Below are positions 1 through 15,000 of a stretch of DNA of 64,000 nucleotides, piece after piece (positions within the stretch are counted from its first letter, which is position 1; each line of letters starts with the position of its first letter). This stretch comes from Nematostella vectensis (lineage: Eukaryota; Cnidaria; Anthozoa; Actiniaria; Edwardsiidae): assembly GCF_932526225.1 (NCBI RefSeq), contig NC_064035.1, positions 12,964,566-13,028,565 of the forward strand, read 5' to 3'. A program made the position numbers and the translations under genes. The notes beneath the pieces are model-generated. The model saw only the letters and a program-made list of their open reading frames with translations. It was not told the DNA's origin and did not search any database.

Positions 1-24
1 GTATCCCTTCAAGGTAGGGCTCAC

Positions 25-3000
25 CTCTTCCATAGGAATGACCTGTGAGTAACCACCTCCTGCAGCTCCACCTGAACACAAAAACACAATAAACAAGGGG
101 CAAAGGCATCCAAACGAAATCGTATCGTCTTGTAGGTTAAACTGTCCATTGTATGTAGTGATAATGATGTTGGTGATGATGGTAGCAGTGCTGCTGATGA
201 TGGTGATACTAGTGGTCAGAATCAGGGTAAAGTGCCATGATATTGATTATGATGATGATGAGGATGATTATAAGGATGATAGTGATTATGGTGGTGGTAG
301 TGATAACGATAATGATACTGATGACAACGGCAGTGATGATTATCACAATCATGGTTGTGTTGATATAAATCATAAAATAGTAGCGATAGCGCTGGATCTA
401 GTTTTCATGATCACGTTAAACAATGGCAAAAATCTGATTGGCAGCTATCCATTTTCTCACCTTTGATACCAAACGTAGGTCCTTGTGATGGCTGACGGAT
501 GCACGTAAAACAGTTCTTCTTTAGGTGTGCTCCCATTGCCTGGGACACCCCGATGGTTGTTGTGCTCTTTCCCTCGCCAAATGGAGTAGGGGTTATCCTG
601 TAGAGTGAACAGGATAATAAAGCTAAAATGAGCATAGAAAAAGAGCTAGGACATTCTTAGATTGCTCCTACAGTGTTTTTAAACACTATTAGAAGAGCCC
701 TGAGAATCAAGTAAGGCATTGTGGGCCGAAAAATTAACAAGTCCTGATAAAGTATTGAAAGCAGCATGTCACGATACATTCGATACAGAAACCTTTGAGC
801 ATGCTGTGCCTGTGTTTGATCATATGACTTTTAGTGAGAACCATGAACATTTAGCATCACCATATACCAGTGCATAATGCTTAAGTTACGTTGTCTCGGG
901 TCCTTACCCTGCCACCACTACATATCTGCCATCGGGCACATCCTTCAGACGCTCCAAGGAGCGCAGGGAAACTTTGGCCTTTTTGTTACCATACAGCTCA
1001 AGCTGTTGACAAACATGGACAAGCACACATATTTTGTTACCATAGAGCTCAAGCTGTTGACAGACATGGACAACCATACATATTTTGTTACTATATAGCT
1101 CAAGCTGTTGACAGACATGGGCAACCATACATATTTTGTTACCATAGAGCTCAAGCTGTTGACAAACATGGACAAGCACACATATTTTGTTACCATAGAG
1201 CTCGAGCTTGTGACAGACATGGACAACCATACATATTTTGTTACCATAGAGCTCAAGCTGTTGACAGACATGGACAACCATACATATTTTGTTATTATAG
1301 AGCTCAAGCTGTTGACAGACATGGACAACCATACATATTTTGTTACCATAGAGCTCAAGCTGTTGACAGACATGGGCAACCATACATATTTTGTTACCAT
1401 AGAGCTCAAGCTGTTGACAAACATGGACAAGCACACATATTTTGTTACCATAGAGCTCGAGCTGTTGACAGACATGGACAACCATACATATTTTGTTACC
1501 ATTGAGCTCAAGCTGTTGACAAACATGGACAACCATAGATATTTTGTTACCATAGAGCTCAAGCTGTTGACAGACATTGGCAACCATACATATTTTGTTA
1601 CCATAGAGCTCAAGCTGTTGACAGACATGGACAGCCATACATATTTTGTTACCATAGAGCTCAAGCTGTTGACAGACATGGGCAACCATACATATTTTGT
1701 TACCATAGAGCTCAAGCTGTTGACAGACATGGACAACCATACATATTTTGTTACCATAGAGCTCAAGCTGTTGACAGACATGGGCAACCATACATATTTT
1801 GTTACCATAGAGCTCAAGCTGTTGACAGACATGGACAAGCATACATATTTGTTAACATAGAGCTCAAGCTGTTGATAGACATGGGCAACCATACACATTT
1901 TGTTACCATAGAGCTCAAGCTGTTGACAGACATAGACAACCATACATATTTTGTTACCATAGAGCTCAAGCTGTTGACAAACATGGACAACCATACATAT
2001 TTTGTTACCATAGAGCTCAAGCTGTTGACAGACATGGACAACCATACATATTTTGTTACCATAGAGATCAAGCTGTTGACAGACATGGGCAACCATACAT
2101 ATTTTGTTACCATAGAGCTCAAGCTGTTGACAGACATGGACAACCATACATATTTTGCTACCATAGAGCTCAAGCTGTTGACAGACATGGACAACCATAC
2201 ATATTTTGTTACCATAGACCTCAAGCTGTTGACAGACATGGACAACCATACATATTTTGTTACCATAGAGCAAAAGCTGTTGACAGACATGGGCAACCAT
2301 ACATATTTTGTTACCATAGAGCTCAAGCTGTTGACATAGACATCCATACATATTTTGTTACCATACATCTCACGCTGTTGACAGGATTCGTTGACAGACA
2401 TGGACAACAAATGATTTAGGGGCTGTATGTTCAGTACAAACATAGCAAGTAAGGGGGGGGGGGGGCAAGGGATTATTTGCTATCAAAATTTACTTTGAGA
2501 ATTTATCAGTCATGGGAGTTCGAATTTAACCTAGCCTGTGGATGAAGGTTTGTTGTTCCTTTCCTCTCCATCAACTTCCCATCAAATATCATATTCTAAT
2601 CTTGAACTTGTGGGTTTGTTCGAGAGTGATGGATCACCTTTTATATGAACCAAGAAATAGATAAACTCCATGATTGCGAAATTCAAGACTTGCGAAATGT
2701 GCGGAGAAAATTTTCGCGAAAATTAAGACATAATAACTATCTAACCTCGTGGCTGTAGACTCCAATCTCTTGCGCCAAATCGGCTATGTTCTTGGGGGTC
2801 TGGGACTTGGATACTACAATATCACTGAAAATGACAGCTTTGTAACTTATGTAGCAATTCTCGGAGTAATAATTATTTTTCCAATACAACAAAACTCTGA
2901 ACTTCTAATCTTTTTAATTGGGTTATTGTGTTAGACAAATCTTGTAAGATTCAAGGCAACTTTACCCTTGCGCTACCAAGAAGATGATAATTATTCTAAT

Positions 3001-6000
3001 AATTAATAAATTAATAAGCTTCAGACTTAAATAGACTTCAATAGAAATTATTAAAGGACCTCCTTTTAAAAATCTTGTCTACTTTAAACAAAACAACAGA
3101 ACAATGTTGCAAACTCATTATGTGAGGAAAGTTAAAATTTAATTAAAGTTCCTTACCTAGGAACAGGTCTCAAACAGCTTAGAGGCAAGTACCTGATATC
3201 CCATAATCCTCCCTGTGATATCAAGCATACAAAGTCACAAAACCAAAGTACACCAAAGTTCTAAACTATGGCGATTCAAGTCAAGCATGGTACATAGTAC
3301 ATGATACATAATAAACATGTTTTCTTGTGTCTCATGGTGCCATCTTGGGTACATTATTGTAGCAACAGGACACTATTTAAATATTTACCTCTGTAAAAAG
3401 GGTACTACTTTGCCACAATGCCCTTGCTCAATGTTTTTAAGATTCAAACATGCTAATGCTACAGTATGGCTAACAACAAGCATTGCTTAGCTTTCCCACT
3501 AACGTCTGGTAAAACAGCTATTACTTTAACTGTACCTTAGATATACAAACACCACTTAATCACAAAATCACAGACCAACACCTTTATTCAAATCATATTA
3601 TTAACAATCAAACACATTCACAGCAAATTATTCATTGTTTTGTGCTGTATGACATTTTTTGGAAACATAACATTTTTAAAAGTTGACTTACTCTAAAAAC
3701 ATCATGCTCAGAGAACAAAGAGTGATGCAGAATGGTCTTCTAATTTATTTTTTGCTTGTCAGAGTAAAGCTTTGGAAAATCTAAATGTTCAACTTTTTGT
3801 TTCCCACAAAAACAATCATACAGTACACCTCAAAAACCATCCTCGGAAACCCAGGGGTATTTTGCTCTAACGGTTCACTCGTGAGAAAAATAATTTCTTC
3901 TCGAGAGTGAAACGTTAAAGCAAAATACCCCTGGGTTTCCGAGGATGCTCAAAAACCTGCATTACACAATAACCTTGCATTTATCATTACGTTAGCTGAC
4001 CACCATAAAAGCAGGCAAGTAAAATCTTAACATAGTATATCTTAGCTCATATAGCTTTTGGTAACTTTACTTTGAGGTTTGGTGCTAGTAAATTCCTGTT
4101 GCAACAATGTTACTGTGTGCTGCTAAAAACAATGATGCATTGTTTTCCTAAGAATACAGTACTTATGCACTGTTTGTCAAAACACTGGTAGCTTCACAAC
4201 AACAACGCAAGCCTAGGAGCACAGCAGCTATAATCAAACAGGTAACATTTGATACTCATGGGCAAAGCCTTTGACAACCTCTGAGTACCAAAGCACTTGA
4301 TCATTATTAAGCTTGTTAGATTGTGCAATAGTAAGTTGTAAACGTTTTGATAACAATCTTTATTAAAGCAAGAAGACAAGAGACAAGTCAGGGAGATCAA
4401 CAGAACACGGATGAAGAGTGTGACACATGTTACTTTGACTTCTTAGACAAAGTTCATATCAACCATGTAGCAAGTTTTTGCGTCGTTGGTATACTCCCTC
4501 CACCTTCGAAGATGCCACTGTAGCATGGGTCACACCATACAAATTTGTTACCAAGGTGAAAATAACTAATAAAAAACACAACAGAAACAAACAAAAATAC
4601 ATCACTATGTATTTCCTTTTCATCCTGTTTGAAGCGATAACAAAAGGATTTCAATATGCTGTGTGCACAGCTCAAAAGTTCTGCAAAATAGCAATCTTTC
4701 CCTTTAGTTAACGTCTCCTAGTCTTTTTCATTTAGTGCCCATCATCCATGTCTTCAATCAGTGACTTGATTCTGTGTGCCCATGAGAGTACAAAATGTTA
4801 CATGTTAGATTGGCTGTATAAATATTGCATAATTGCATTAGATATTATTATATATCACAAATGGAGAAATAATGGATTGTTTAAATAACAATATTTACAA
4901 GAACACTAGGTCTGATGAGAAAAATTGTCAGTGTGTGAGGATCGTACTGCACAACTGAAATACAATACATATGTTACACTAACACAAGTTTTGCCTTTAC
5001 ATTATTCTACAAGTTGAGATATTTGATCATGCTAAGACGAAATTGAAAGGTGAAAGAAAAATTGAAAGGTTCCACATCAGTTATTGATATTGTCTGTAGT
5101 ATTCACAACATTTTGGTAATTTGTACTAACTAACCATGTGACTGTTTGTATGGTGAACACATGCTTGGTGTTTTGGAAAAAGAATGCTAACATCAAACAA
5201 AGCATCTTCTAGTAAATTGCACAGATAAAACAGAGAACTTTATCTTTACCAAGAAAATAGTTTATTCGCCTACAAGGTAGGTGTTTGCCAGGCCACATGA
5301 TCAGTTACTGCAAATTGCCTGATTCCTACATGATTATTTTAGGTTTATTAGAGGAGTATATGCTTAGGGGTATAGGTAAGTCAAATCATTTGTGTCCACA
5401 GATTTGAATTATTATCCATAAAAATCCTGTTTATTTTCTGAAAATTTTCCGAATGTATGGAAAAAGGGGAGTTAAAGATAAACCCATTTTCAAGACATTG
5501 GAGTTAGACACCTTTTGTTGAAGCATGACACGTTTGGCGCTATCCACTGTGTTCATCATCAGCATCGCGACGGTCATCGGGCCGACACCTATACAACAAC
5601 ACACACTGATGAAAATACAGTGTCAAATAAATACAAATACAGTGTCAATTCGATACAAATACAGTCATTGGGCCAACACCTATACAACAACACCCAGTGA
5701 TGCAAATAGTGTCAATTTGATACAAATACAGTAATTGGGCCAATACCTATACAACAACACCCAGTTATGCAAATAGTGTCAATTTGATACAAATAAAGTC
5801 ATTGGGCCAACACCTATACAACAACACCCAGTTATGCAAATAGTGTCAATTTGATACAAATACAGTCATTGGGCCAATACCTATACAACAACACCCAGTG
5901 ATGCAAATAGTGTCAATTTGATACAAATAAAGTCATTGGGCCAATACCTTTACAACAACACCCAGTGATGCAAATAGTGTCAATTTGATACAAATACAGT

Positions 6001-9000
6001 CATTGGGCCAATACCTATACAACAACACCCAGTTATGCAAATAGTGTCAATTTGATACAAATACAGTCATTGGGCCAACACCTATACAACAACACACAGT
6101 TATGCAAATAGTGTCAATTTGATACAAATACAGTCATTGGGCCAATACCTATATAACAACACCCAGTTATGCAAATAGTGTCAATTTGATACAAATACAG
6201 TCATTGGGCCAATACCTATACAACAACACCCAGTTATGCAAATAGTGTGAATTTGATACAAATACAGTCATTGGGCCAATACCTATATAACAACACATAG
6301 TGATGCAAATAGTGTGAATTTGATACAAATACAGTCATTGGGCCAATACCTATATAACAACACACAGTGATGCAAATAGTGTCAATTTGATACAAATACA
6401 GCCATTGGGCAAATACCTATATAACAACACCCAGTGATGCAAATAGTGTCAATTTGATACAAATACAGTCATTGGGCCAATACCTATACAACAACACCCA
6501 GTGATGCAAATAGTGTCAATTTGATACAAATACAGTCATTGGGCCAATACCTATATAACAACACATAGTGATGCAAATAGTGTGAATTTAATACAAATAC
6601 AGTCATTGGGCCAACACCTATATAACAACACCCAGTTATGCAAATAGTGTCAATTTGATACAAATACAGTCATTGGGCCAATACCTATACAACAACACCC
6701 AGTTATGCAAATAGTGTGAATTTGATACAAATACAGTCATTGGGCCAATACCTATATAACAACACATAGTGATGCAAATAGTGTGAATTTGATACAAATA
6801 CAGTCATTGGGCCAATACCTATATAACAACACATAGTGATGCAAATAGTGTCAATTTGATACAAATACAGTCATTGGGCCAATACCTATATAACAACACA
6901 TAGTGATGAATTTAGTGTCAAACAGACAGCCCTTCTGATATTTCATGCCACACCAAAATAATGCATGGCATTCCAAGTGTAATACCACGCAGGGAACTAG
7001 GCACAAAAGTGATTAGAACACATGTTGTTACTTTTTCTCCCATGCGCCGTATCATGAAACATTTCGCCTAGCTTTTGACTACAAAAGTTCTGAAACTTGT
7101 TCAGAGATATTTGTAGTTTTCAGGTTTTCTTCGTACTTCAAAGCAAACTTTTGATACGAATTACTCTCAAGCGAATGCAAATTAGCGAAAACCGCCAGTT
7201 TTTTTTTGTCGTGCTAGGTAGTAATAAATTGTATTTTTTATATGGCTTTGAAGTTCCAAAAAATTTTCAAAGTTCCACAATTTGTACCTAAGTTTAAAAG
7301 TTAGTTGTGAAGTCAAAAGTCCACCTCATCTCCGGACATTGTATTTTGCATGCCTTTAACCCATTGACTCCTGGCTATTTTTGAGCTGAATTTACAAAAA
7401 ACAGACTGAAAACAGATAGCTCCCCCCCTATTCTGAGTTTTATACAGCCCGTCAAAGTCCAACACAGCTGCACCTAGTCACCGGTATCCAAGCTTTCCAA
7501 CAGTGCTTTGCGCTCCCCACTTTTAATCCCTCGTCGTTGTGCTGAAGCAAGCACAAGTTGATGGTTGCTTGTATTTTTCATCAAAAATACAGCTATGAGC
7601 ATATTAGGAGAGTGTCTCAGGACATCATGAAGTCTATTGGGGCATAATTGAGTGCTTTGCTTATGGATATTTGCAAGCAAAGGTGGATTCATGATGATTT
7701 TTTCTTGTTTGGCTTTGCCTGGATGAGAAAATAATTTTCTAATCACCACAGCTCTCCTAAATTTACCTAGCCTTGTTTATTCTTAAGTGAGATTATTAAA
7801 AGTATTGCTTAACCAACTTAGCCAAGGAACACTGTTTGTTGTGCGCTTGTGAGAAAACACCACTTGTTTAGGTCTTAACTCATAAACTGTGTGTCATGAG
7901 CAATCTGTAATAACACGCGAAATGCACGACAAAAAGTTTATATTGATAAAAATGCAGTATTTGGATGGGTTATTAGATGATTGATTATTGCAAGCCAGCT
8001 TATTTGGGCAACTTATTTTATTGCTCTACTTAACTTATGCAATGAAGTACGATGCTTGTCGATGATACGTTCGAAGATCGCATTATATATTTTAAACGAT
8101 AGAACATTATGTTATTTAATATTACAATAGTAAAAGTAAGTTGCTATTTTCTTTGCAACCTGTTGATGTAAATGACAATAGAAGTGATCAATAAATTCAG
8201 GTTTTTGAAAACTGTGTTAAATCATTTTTCGGCTGAAGTAGCTACTTTTACATTTGTAGATGAACAGCTATCTGGTATTTGTCACTAAAAATGTTATCAC
8301 ATAATGTCTAATATTCTACACTATAGATATGTCCCAAAAATAGTAAACAACGATGAAGAAAGATGTTTACAAAAAAATTTACCACCGAATTTTTCCGAAT
8401 AATCCCCACAAAACCGTTGATTTTCTGCGAACCCCCCCCCCAAATATGCCCAAAAATCCTGCGAAATTTGGAGTCTTTTTCAGCGAAATATCAGAATGCC
8501 TGAATAGATATAGATACAATGTCAAATCTAGACACAAATACAGTGTCAAATAGAAAATAATACAAAATAATAGTCAATAAAAATTTTAGAAGAAGCAAAT
8601 TTCTTTTTAGGGAAAGGGGTAATTGCTGGAATCAAACCTTTAATTTGTTTCCTCTATAGTTTACACACCTCCAGGCACAGGGGTGATCCAGCTGGCCTTG
8701 GCCTTTGCTTCATTATAGTCAACATCTCCCACTAGGCGTCTTCCACTTTTCTTGGAGGCATCTGAGACATAAATAACCTTTCACTTGCGAACCCTTGCTT
8801 GAGGAGCTCCACTACCCACAAAAGCCTGATAGAACTTTTCGCCACACAAGGTTTTTTAAATTGTATAATTGTAAATAGATGTAAATATATGAGGCAAAAA
8901 AATACAATAAAATGAACCTGGCATGTCTATATTAATGTGTAAACAGCTTTCTTCTGCTTAATTTTCTGTAGAAAAATTGGTAGCCCGATACTTTTCCTCA

Positions 9001-12000
9001 GCCCTATTACTTGAGAATTTTCATTGGCCAAAACAGGGAAGGATAATAGGCTATACCTTTATTATTCCCAAATGGTAATCAATCAAGTTGAGTTTTTTTA
9101 TAGTAGTATAGTAGTATTTAACAATTAGTCGACAAAGGCGACGTGACTATGAGCCGATAGTCATGTCGCCTGAGGAGACTAATTGTTTTAGTATAATTTC
9201 AATAGTCACTATTCTAAAGAAAAATATAAAGTGAACATTCTTTGCAATTTGTTGGAAAACAGCGAAAGTTTTAGTGTAAAAGTTTTGAATAAATTAAAAA
9301 CAAAGCCGATATAATCTTGCGTTCAAAAACAAACTTTTGATACCTACTTCGGAAGAGTTCAACTCCAAATTTTGTTGCTTCCTTTTGTCTTTTTGGGTAA
9401 TGCGTTTTCTTTAAATTCCTCTATTTCTTCGTCCATCACATTTGCAAATCTGGTTGCCATTGTTTTGTTTTGGCCAGAGATCCAATAGTTACTAGTTAGC
9501 AACTCTCGCAAGATGGTGTCAAGATTTCAGCCAATGAAAACGCTCCATTTTCGATAGTGACTAGTGAAATTATACTAAAGTAGTATAGTAGTATGAAGGG
9601 TTTGATACCTGGTATGAAGTTAATACCACAGTCAATAACCACAGCCCCTTCTTTTATCCAATCACCCTACAAAAATATATACAAATACCTTTAAGTGGGG
9701 ATTGAGTGAATAGAAAAACACTGAGCTGTGTAAACCGAAAGTGGAGTTTCTTGAACAAATCTTATTTTGTAATGGAGTAAAGATGTCAATGTCTCACCTT
9801 AACGAACTGGGGTCTTCCTATACCTGCCACCACAATATCACCTCTGCGTACCTGAACACAAAGAAGTTGTGAATGTACAAGCAACCACAATAACTTGTAC
9901 CTCATTTCAATCCTTCATGGTTCCTGTAGCTGAACAGCCAACAAATATAAGACCTTTTTACAGCCTCAAAAATGTAAAATGAAAGTTGAGATCTTTTTAA
10001 GGACCAATAGACCACCATTAAAAAAATTGTAAACTTACAACTTCAGGCAAGTCTTTTGTCTTGGAGTGGCATGTGGTCACTGTAGCATGGTGCCATTTGA
10101 GTAGATCAGCCATAGGTGAGCCCTACAGGACAGACACACATGGATAAACAGACACAGGTGAGCCCTACAGGACAGGCACACATGGATAAACAGACACAGG
10201 TGAGCCCTACAAGACAGACACACATGGATAAACAGACACAGGTGAGCCCTACAGGACAACATATGGATAAACATACATAGGTGAGCACTACAGGACAACA
10301 TATGGATAAACATACATAGGTGAGCACTACAGGACAACATATGGATAAACAAACAAAGGTGAGCCCTACAGGACAGACACACATGGGTAAACAGACACAG
10401 GTGAGCCCTACAGGACAGACACATGGATAAACAGACACAGGTGAGCCCCACAGGACAGACACACATGGATAAACAGACACAGGTGAGCCCTACAGGACTG
10501 ACACATATGGATAAACAGACACAGGTGAGCCTACAGGACAGACGCACATGGATAAACAGACACAGGTTAGCCCTACAGGACAGGCACACATGGATAAACA
10601 GACACAGGTGAGCCCTACAGGACAGACGCACATGGATAAACAGACACAGGTTAGCCCTACAGGACAGGCACACATGGATAAACAGACAGAGGTGAGCCCT
10701 AGAGGACAGACACATATGGATAAACAGACACAGGTGAGCCCTACAGGACAGACACACATGGAAAAACATACATAGGTAAGCCCTACAGGACAGACACAAA
10801 TGGATAAACAGACAGAGGTGAGCCCTACAGGACAACATATGGATAAACAGACATAGGTGAGCCCTACAGGACAGACACACATGGATAAACAGACATAGGT
10901 GAGCCCTACAGGACAGACACATGGATAAACAGACACAGGTGAGCCCTACAGGACAGACACACATGGATAAACAGACACAGGTGAGCCCTACAGGACAACA
11001 TATGGATAAACAGACATAGGTGAGCCCTACAGGACAGACACATATGGATAAACAGACACAGGTGAGCCCTACAGGACAACATATGGATAAACAGACACAG
11101 GTGAGCCTACAGGACAGACGCACATGGATAAACAGACACAGGTGAGCCCTACAGGACAGGCACACATGGATAAACAGACACAGGTGAGCCCTACAGGACA
11201 GACGCACATGGATAAACAGACACAGGTGAGCCCTACAGGACAGACACACATGGATAAACAGACACAGGTGAGCCCTACAGGACAGACACATATGGATAAA
11301 CAGACACAGGTGAGCCCTACAGGACAACATATGGATAAACAGACACAGGTGAGCCCTACAGGACAGACACACATGGATGGTGAGCCCTACAGGACAACAT
11401 ATGGATAAACAGACACAGGTGAGCCCTACAGGACAGACACACATGGATAAACAGACACAGGTGAGCCCTACAGAACAACATATGGATAAACAGACAAAGG
11501 TGAGCCCTACAGGACAGACACACATGGATAAACAGACACAGGTAAGTCTTACAGGACAGACACATGGATAAACAGACATAGTTGAGCCCTACAGGACATA
11601 TGGATAAATAGACAGACATTGGTGAGCCCTACAGAACAACATATGGATAAACAGACAGACATTGGTGAGCCCACAAAACAATATATGATTTACAGACAGA
11701 CATACTATTAGTTAGCCATACAGAATACCATATGGATAAACAGACATAGGTGAGCCCTACAGAATAACATATGGATAAACATACAGACAGAGGCCAACAG
11801 TACAACATATGGATACAGAGAGACATTGTAAAGTTTACAACATATTTTGGTGTAATAGTGATTGAAAGCTAAGATCAGAACGTACCACAATTTTGCTTCT
11901 TCCCAAAACAATGGCCTCCTTTCCTTGAACATCAATGCCTTTGATTGTAGAACAGGTAAAATGTCAAACAGAAGGTTGCAGGCATCGCAAGCCATGGATG

Positions 12001-15000
12001 ATATCAAACACAAGGTTGATGGCATCGCAAGCCATTGATGATATCAAACACAAGGTTGCAGGTATCGCAAGCCATGGATGATATCAAACACAAGGTTGCA
12101 GGTATCGCAAGCCATGGATGATATCAAACACAAGGTTGCAGGGATCGCAAGCCATGGATGATATCAAACACAAGGTTGCAGGTACCGCAAGCCATGGATG
12201 ATATCAAACACAAGGTTGCAGGCATCACAAGCCATGGATGATAAGGTTAAAAAATAATATTGAACACAAGGTTGCAGGAATCCAACAATTACAATTCTTA
12301 ATGCTGTCCCACCTGACTTCTTAATCAGCTCCAGACAACCCCTAGGGGTGCAAGGGACAATGCATGTTGCTAGCTCTCCTCTGGCAAGACGCCCTGCATT
12401 TTCATCATGAAGCCTTTGAGAGGAGGCAATTAAAATCAGTAGTGCATTGTTTTGCTGTCCTTATATCCCCTCCCTTGTTAAGAAGTGGAGTAACTCATTA
12501 GTAGTAATACCGCATTGTTTTGCTGTCCTTAGATTTACTCCGTGGTCAAAAAGCAAAGTTATTCAGTTATAGTGTTCTTGCTGTCTCTAGACCCCCCCAT
12601 TGTTGTAAGAATTTTTAAGTACTCACCCATCCACATCTTTCTCTGGGATAACGGCATTCGTGCAGATGCCAGGGTCAATAGGGTTTTCTGAGTCAGGTGG
12701 GAGCTGGACTATGATTCCATGGATGGCTGAATCTTTATTAAGCTCATCCACAGCTTTTAGGACCTGCATATCACAAAGCACAAAATACTCACTAAGAGTA
12801 ATGAAAACAGAGTAGTGATTATTATTATCTTATCTTATCATGATAATGTACATGACAGCAGGAGTAACATACATCAGACTGTGTGCTAGTCCTTGGCAGC
12901 TTCACATGACGTGCAATCATTCCAATCTGGAAATAAAGACATCAATACAAAAGCAGACATTGCTGTTCCCATTAAGATACTGCTAATGACCTGAGGTACT
13001 TATTTGATCATCACTTTGGCCCAAAGAAGAGTGTTCATAAGTAGGTGCTTATTTGAAGCTTGATGCTAATTTAGTATTTTGTTCCCCATGATATTTTTTT
13101 CCCAGTGAATAGGTAAAAAAGTATCTCTTTGAGGCTAAACAAGTGTGATTCAAAATAAAAAATAAATTTAATTATGTGGCAGTTCAAGCCATGCCATTTT
13201 TACATTTCTACATTTCTACATTCATTTCTACATTTCTACATTTATGTGGAAGTGGTGGCGGTGGGGCACTCATTAAGGAGGTACCTATTTTGACAAGGGG
13301 TCCAATTCAATGTGGCACACTTATTCAAAACTTGGTGCTAAAATGAGCAGTATGTTTTTGTACTTACCTCCTCAGCAGCTTTGCACTTTGACTTGATATA
13401 CGAGGTTGAATCCTCTCTATCACCAATCTGAACAGAACAATTGATTTGGCTCAAGGGAAACGTCATAATGGTAACATTCTCTCATTTTTAAGCGACAACC
13501 TCATTCTTAATAGCTCTGTAAATAGAAGATCTACCTACAACACACTGACTTTAATCTAAGCTGTGATGGGAATTTGGGTGAAGATCCCTAAATCAAGGCA
13601 ATCTGTAGGATAAGGTGTTTTCCAGGTTATGTGTCTCACCTGTACGATGGCAAGCCCAGGTTTGAAGTTTTCATTGTCCTCTCTTATTTTGTCAATATCT
13701 TCTTTTAATCTTTTTCTGATTTCACTGTAGAAAAAATGATAGAATAAGCTTAAAAGGTGTAGAGTAGAGTAGCTAGCACAGAGGCATGAGCCAGAATTTT
13801 AAAAAGAACTTATGAAAGAAATTTGTGCCCTCCCCAAATACACACACAATACAAGGAATGACTGATTTTTCTAACTTAGGTCTGAGAGGCATTGATATAA
13901 TAAAATATTGTTTAAGAGGTCCCCGGGGAGGGGGGTGCTCCGATATCAAACGGACGGGGATCATCATCGGGATTTTTTGAAAACAGCCCTAAAAGATACT
14001 AAAGTGAGTGTGGTCTGGTAATATTTTTTTAACCCTAAAAGATACTTAAGTGTGCATGGTAAGGCATGAATTTACCCCATAAAAGATACCTCAAACGAAC
14101 ATAAATAATTTGTAATAAAATGGTTTATTAAAAACTGACTCTAATGGAAAATTGACATATTTTAATGCTCTTTCATGAGCTACAAGTTAGATGAGTGATG
14201 GCTATGATAGAACCCTAGAAGATACCAAGGTAAAAAAATTCTGGGCATTCTCATTTTCACCCCTTAAAGATACCCAAGGCATCAAATTTACACCCTAGAA
14301 GATACAACAATGATCCCTGTCTGATGGATATAGGGAGTAGCCCCCCCTCCCCCCCCTGGAAGAGGGCCATTAGTCACATAATGAAGTTTGACAACAATGT
14401 ACAATATTTTTATTCCAGAATAATAACCATGTACAAGCAGAAAAATGGCTGATTGCTTTTATTCATAACGTTTGAGTGTGGGGTGTTTTTATACAAACAA
14501 ATCTAGGGGCCCTAAGAGATTATGGATGCAGATGCAGAATACATGACCATTATATACAGCGCTACAGGGACCGGTGGATATCCACCCCCCCTTTTTCAGC
14601 TGACACGACAAATTTAATTCAGCTTTAAGTATTGTTAGTCCGATGTGACCTACCAAGAACCACTGGATCAGATACAAGCCGTCTATCCGGCCATTATCCA
14701 CCCCCCATTTTGAAATCCTGGATCGGCCCCTGCCCATGCAGTCACAACTATATGCTCTTAAATAGAACTACAGTGTCTACTATAATGCACTTTTCATGTC
14801 AGTATGGTATTGAAGAGAGACCTCCCTGGCAGTGGTTTATCTCTACTTCAAGAATTTTTATAGAAAAACACTATATACGTCTGCCCTAGAAAAAAACTAA
14901 GGTATTCACTAACATGTTCTGCAATATAAACATTACATCACTGTTCTATGAATAAACTGAAATATCTAAATTAATGCCCTGTGCAAACAAACAGGACAAA

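Noticed and set aside
149..466. 105-codon acidic ORF
   Set aside because: Low-complexity GAT repeats inside an MTHFD1 intron.
904..2443. Long ORFs of 209-468 codons on both strands
   Set aside because: They arise because a 51-bp tandem unit is a multiple of three without stops; repetitive composition and overlap on all frames show they are not genes.
10077..11619. 500-codon Cys/Leu-rich ORF and partners on both strands
   Set aside because: Product of the 42-bp minisatellite, open in several frames; not a secreted cysteine-rich protein.
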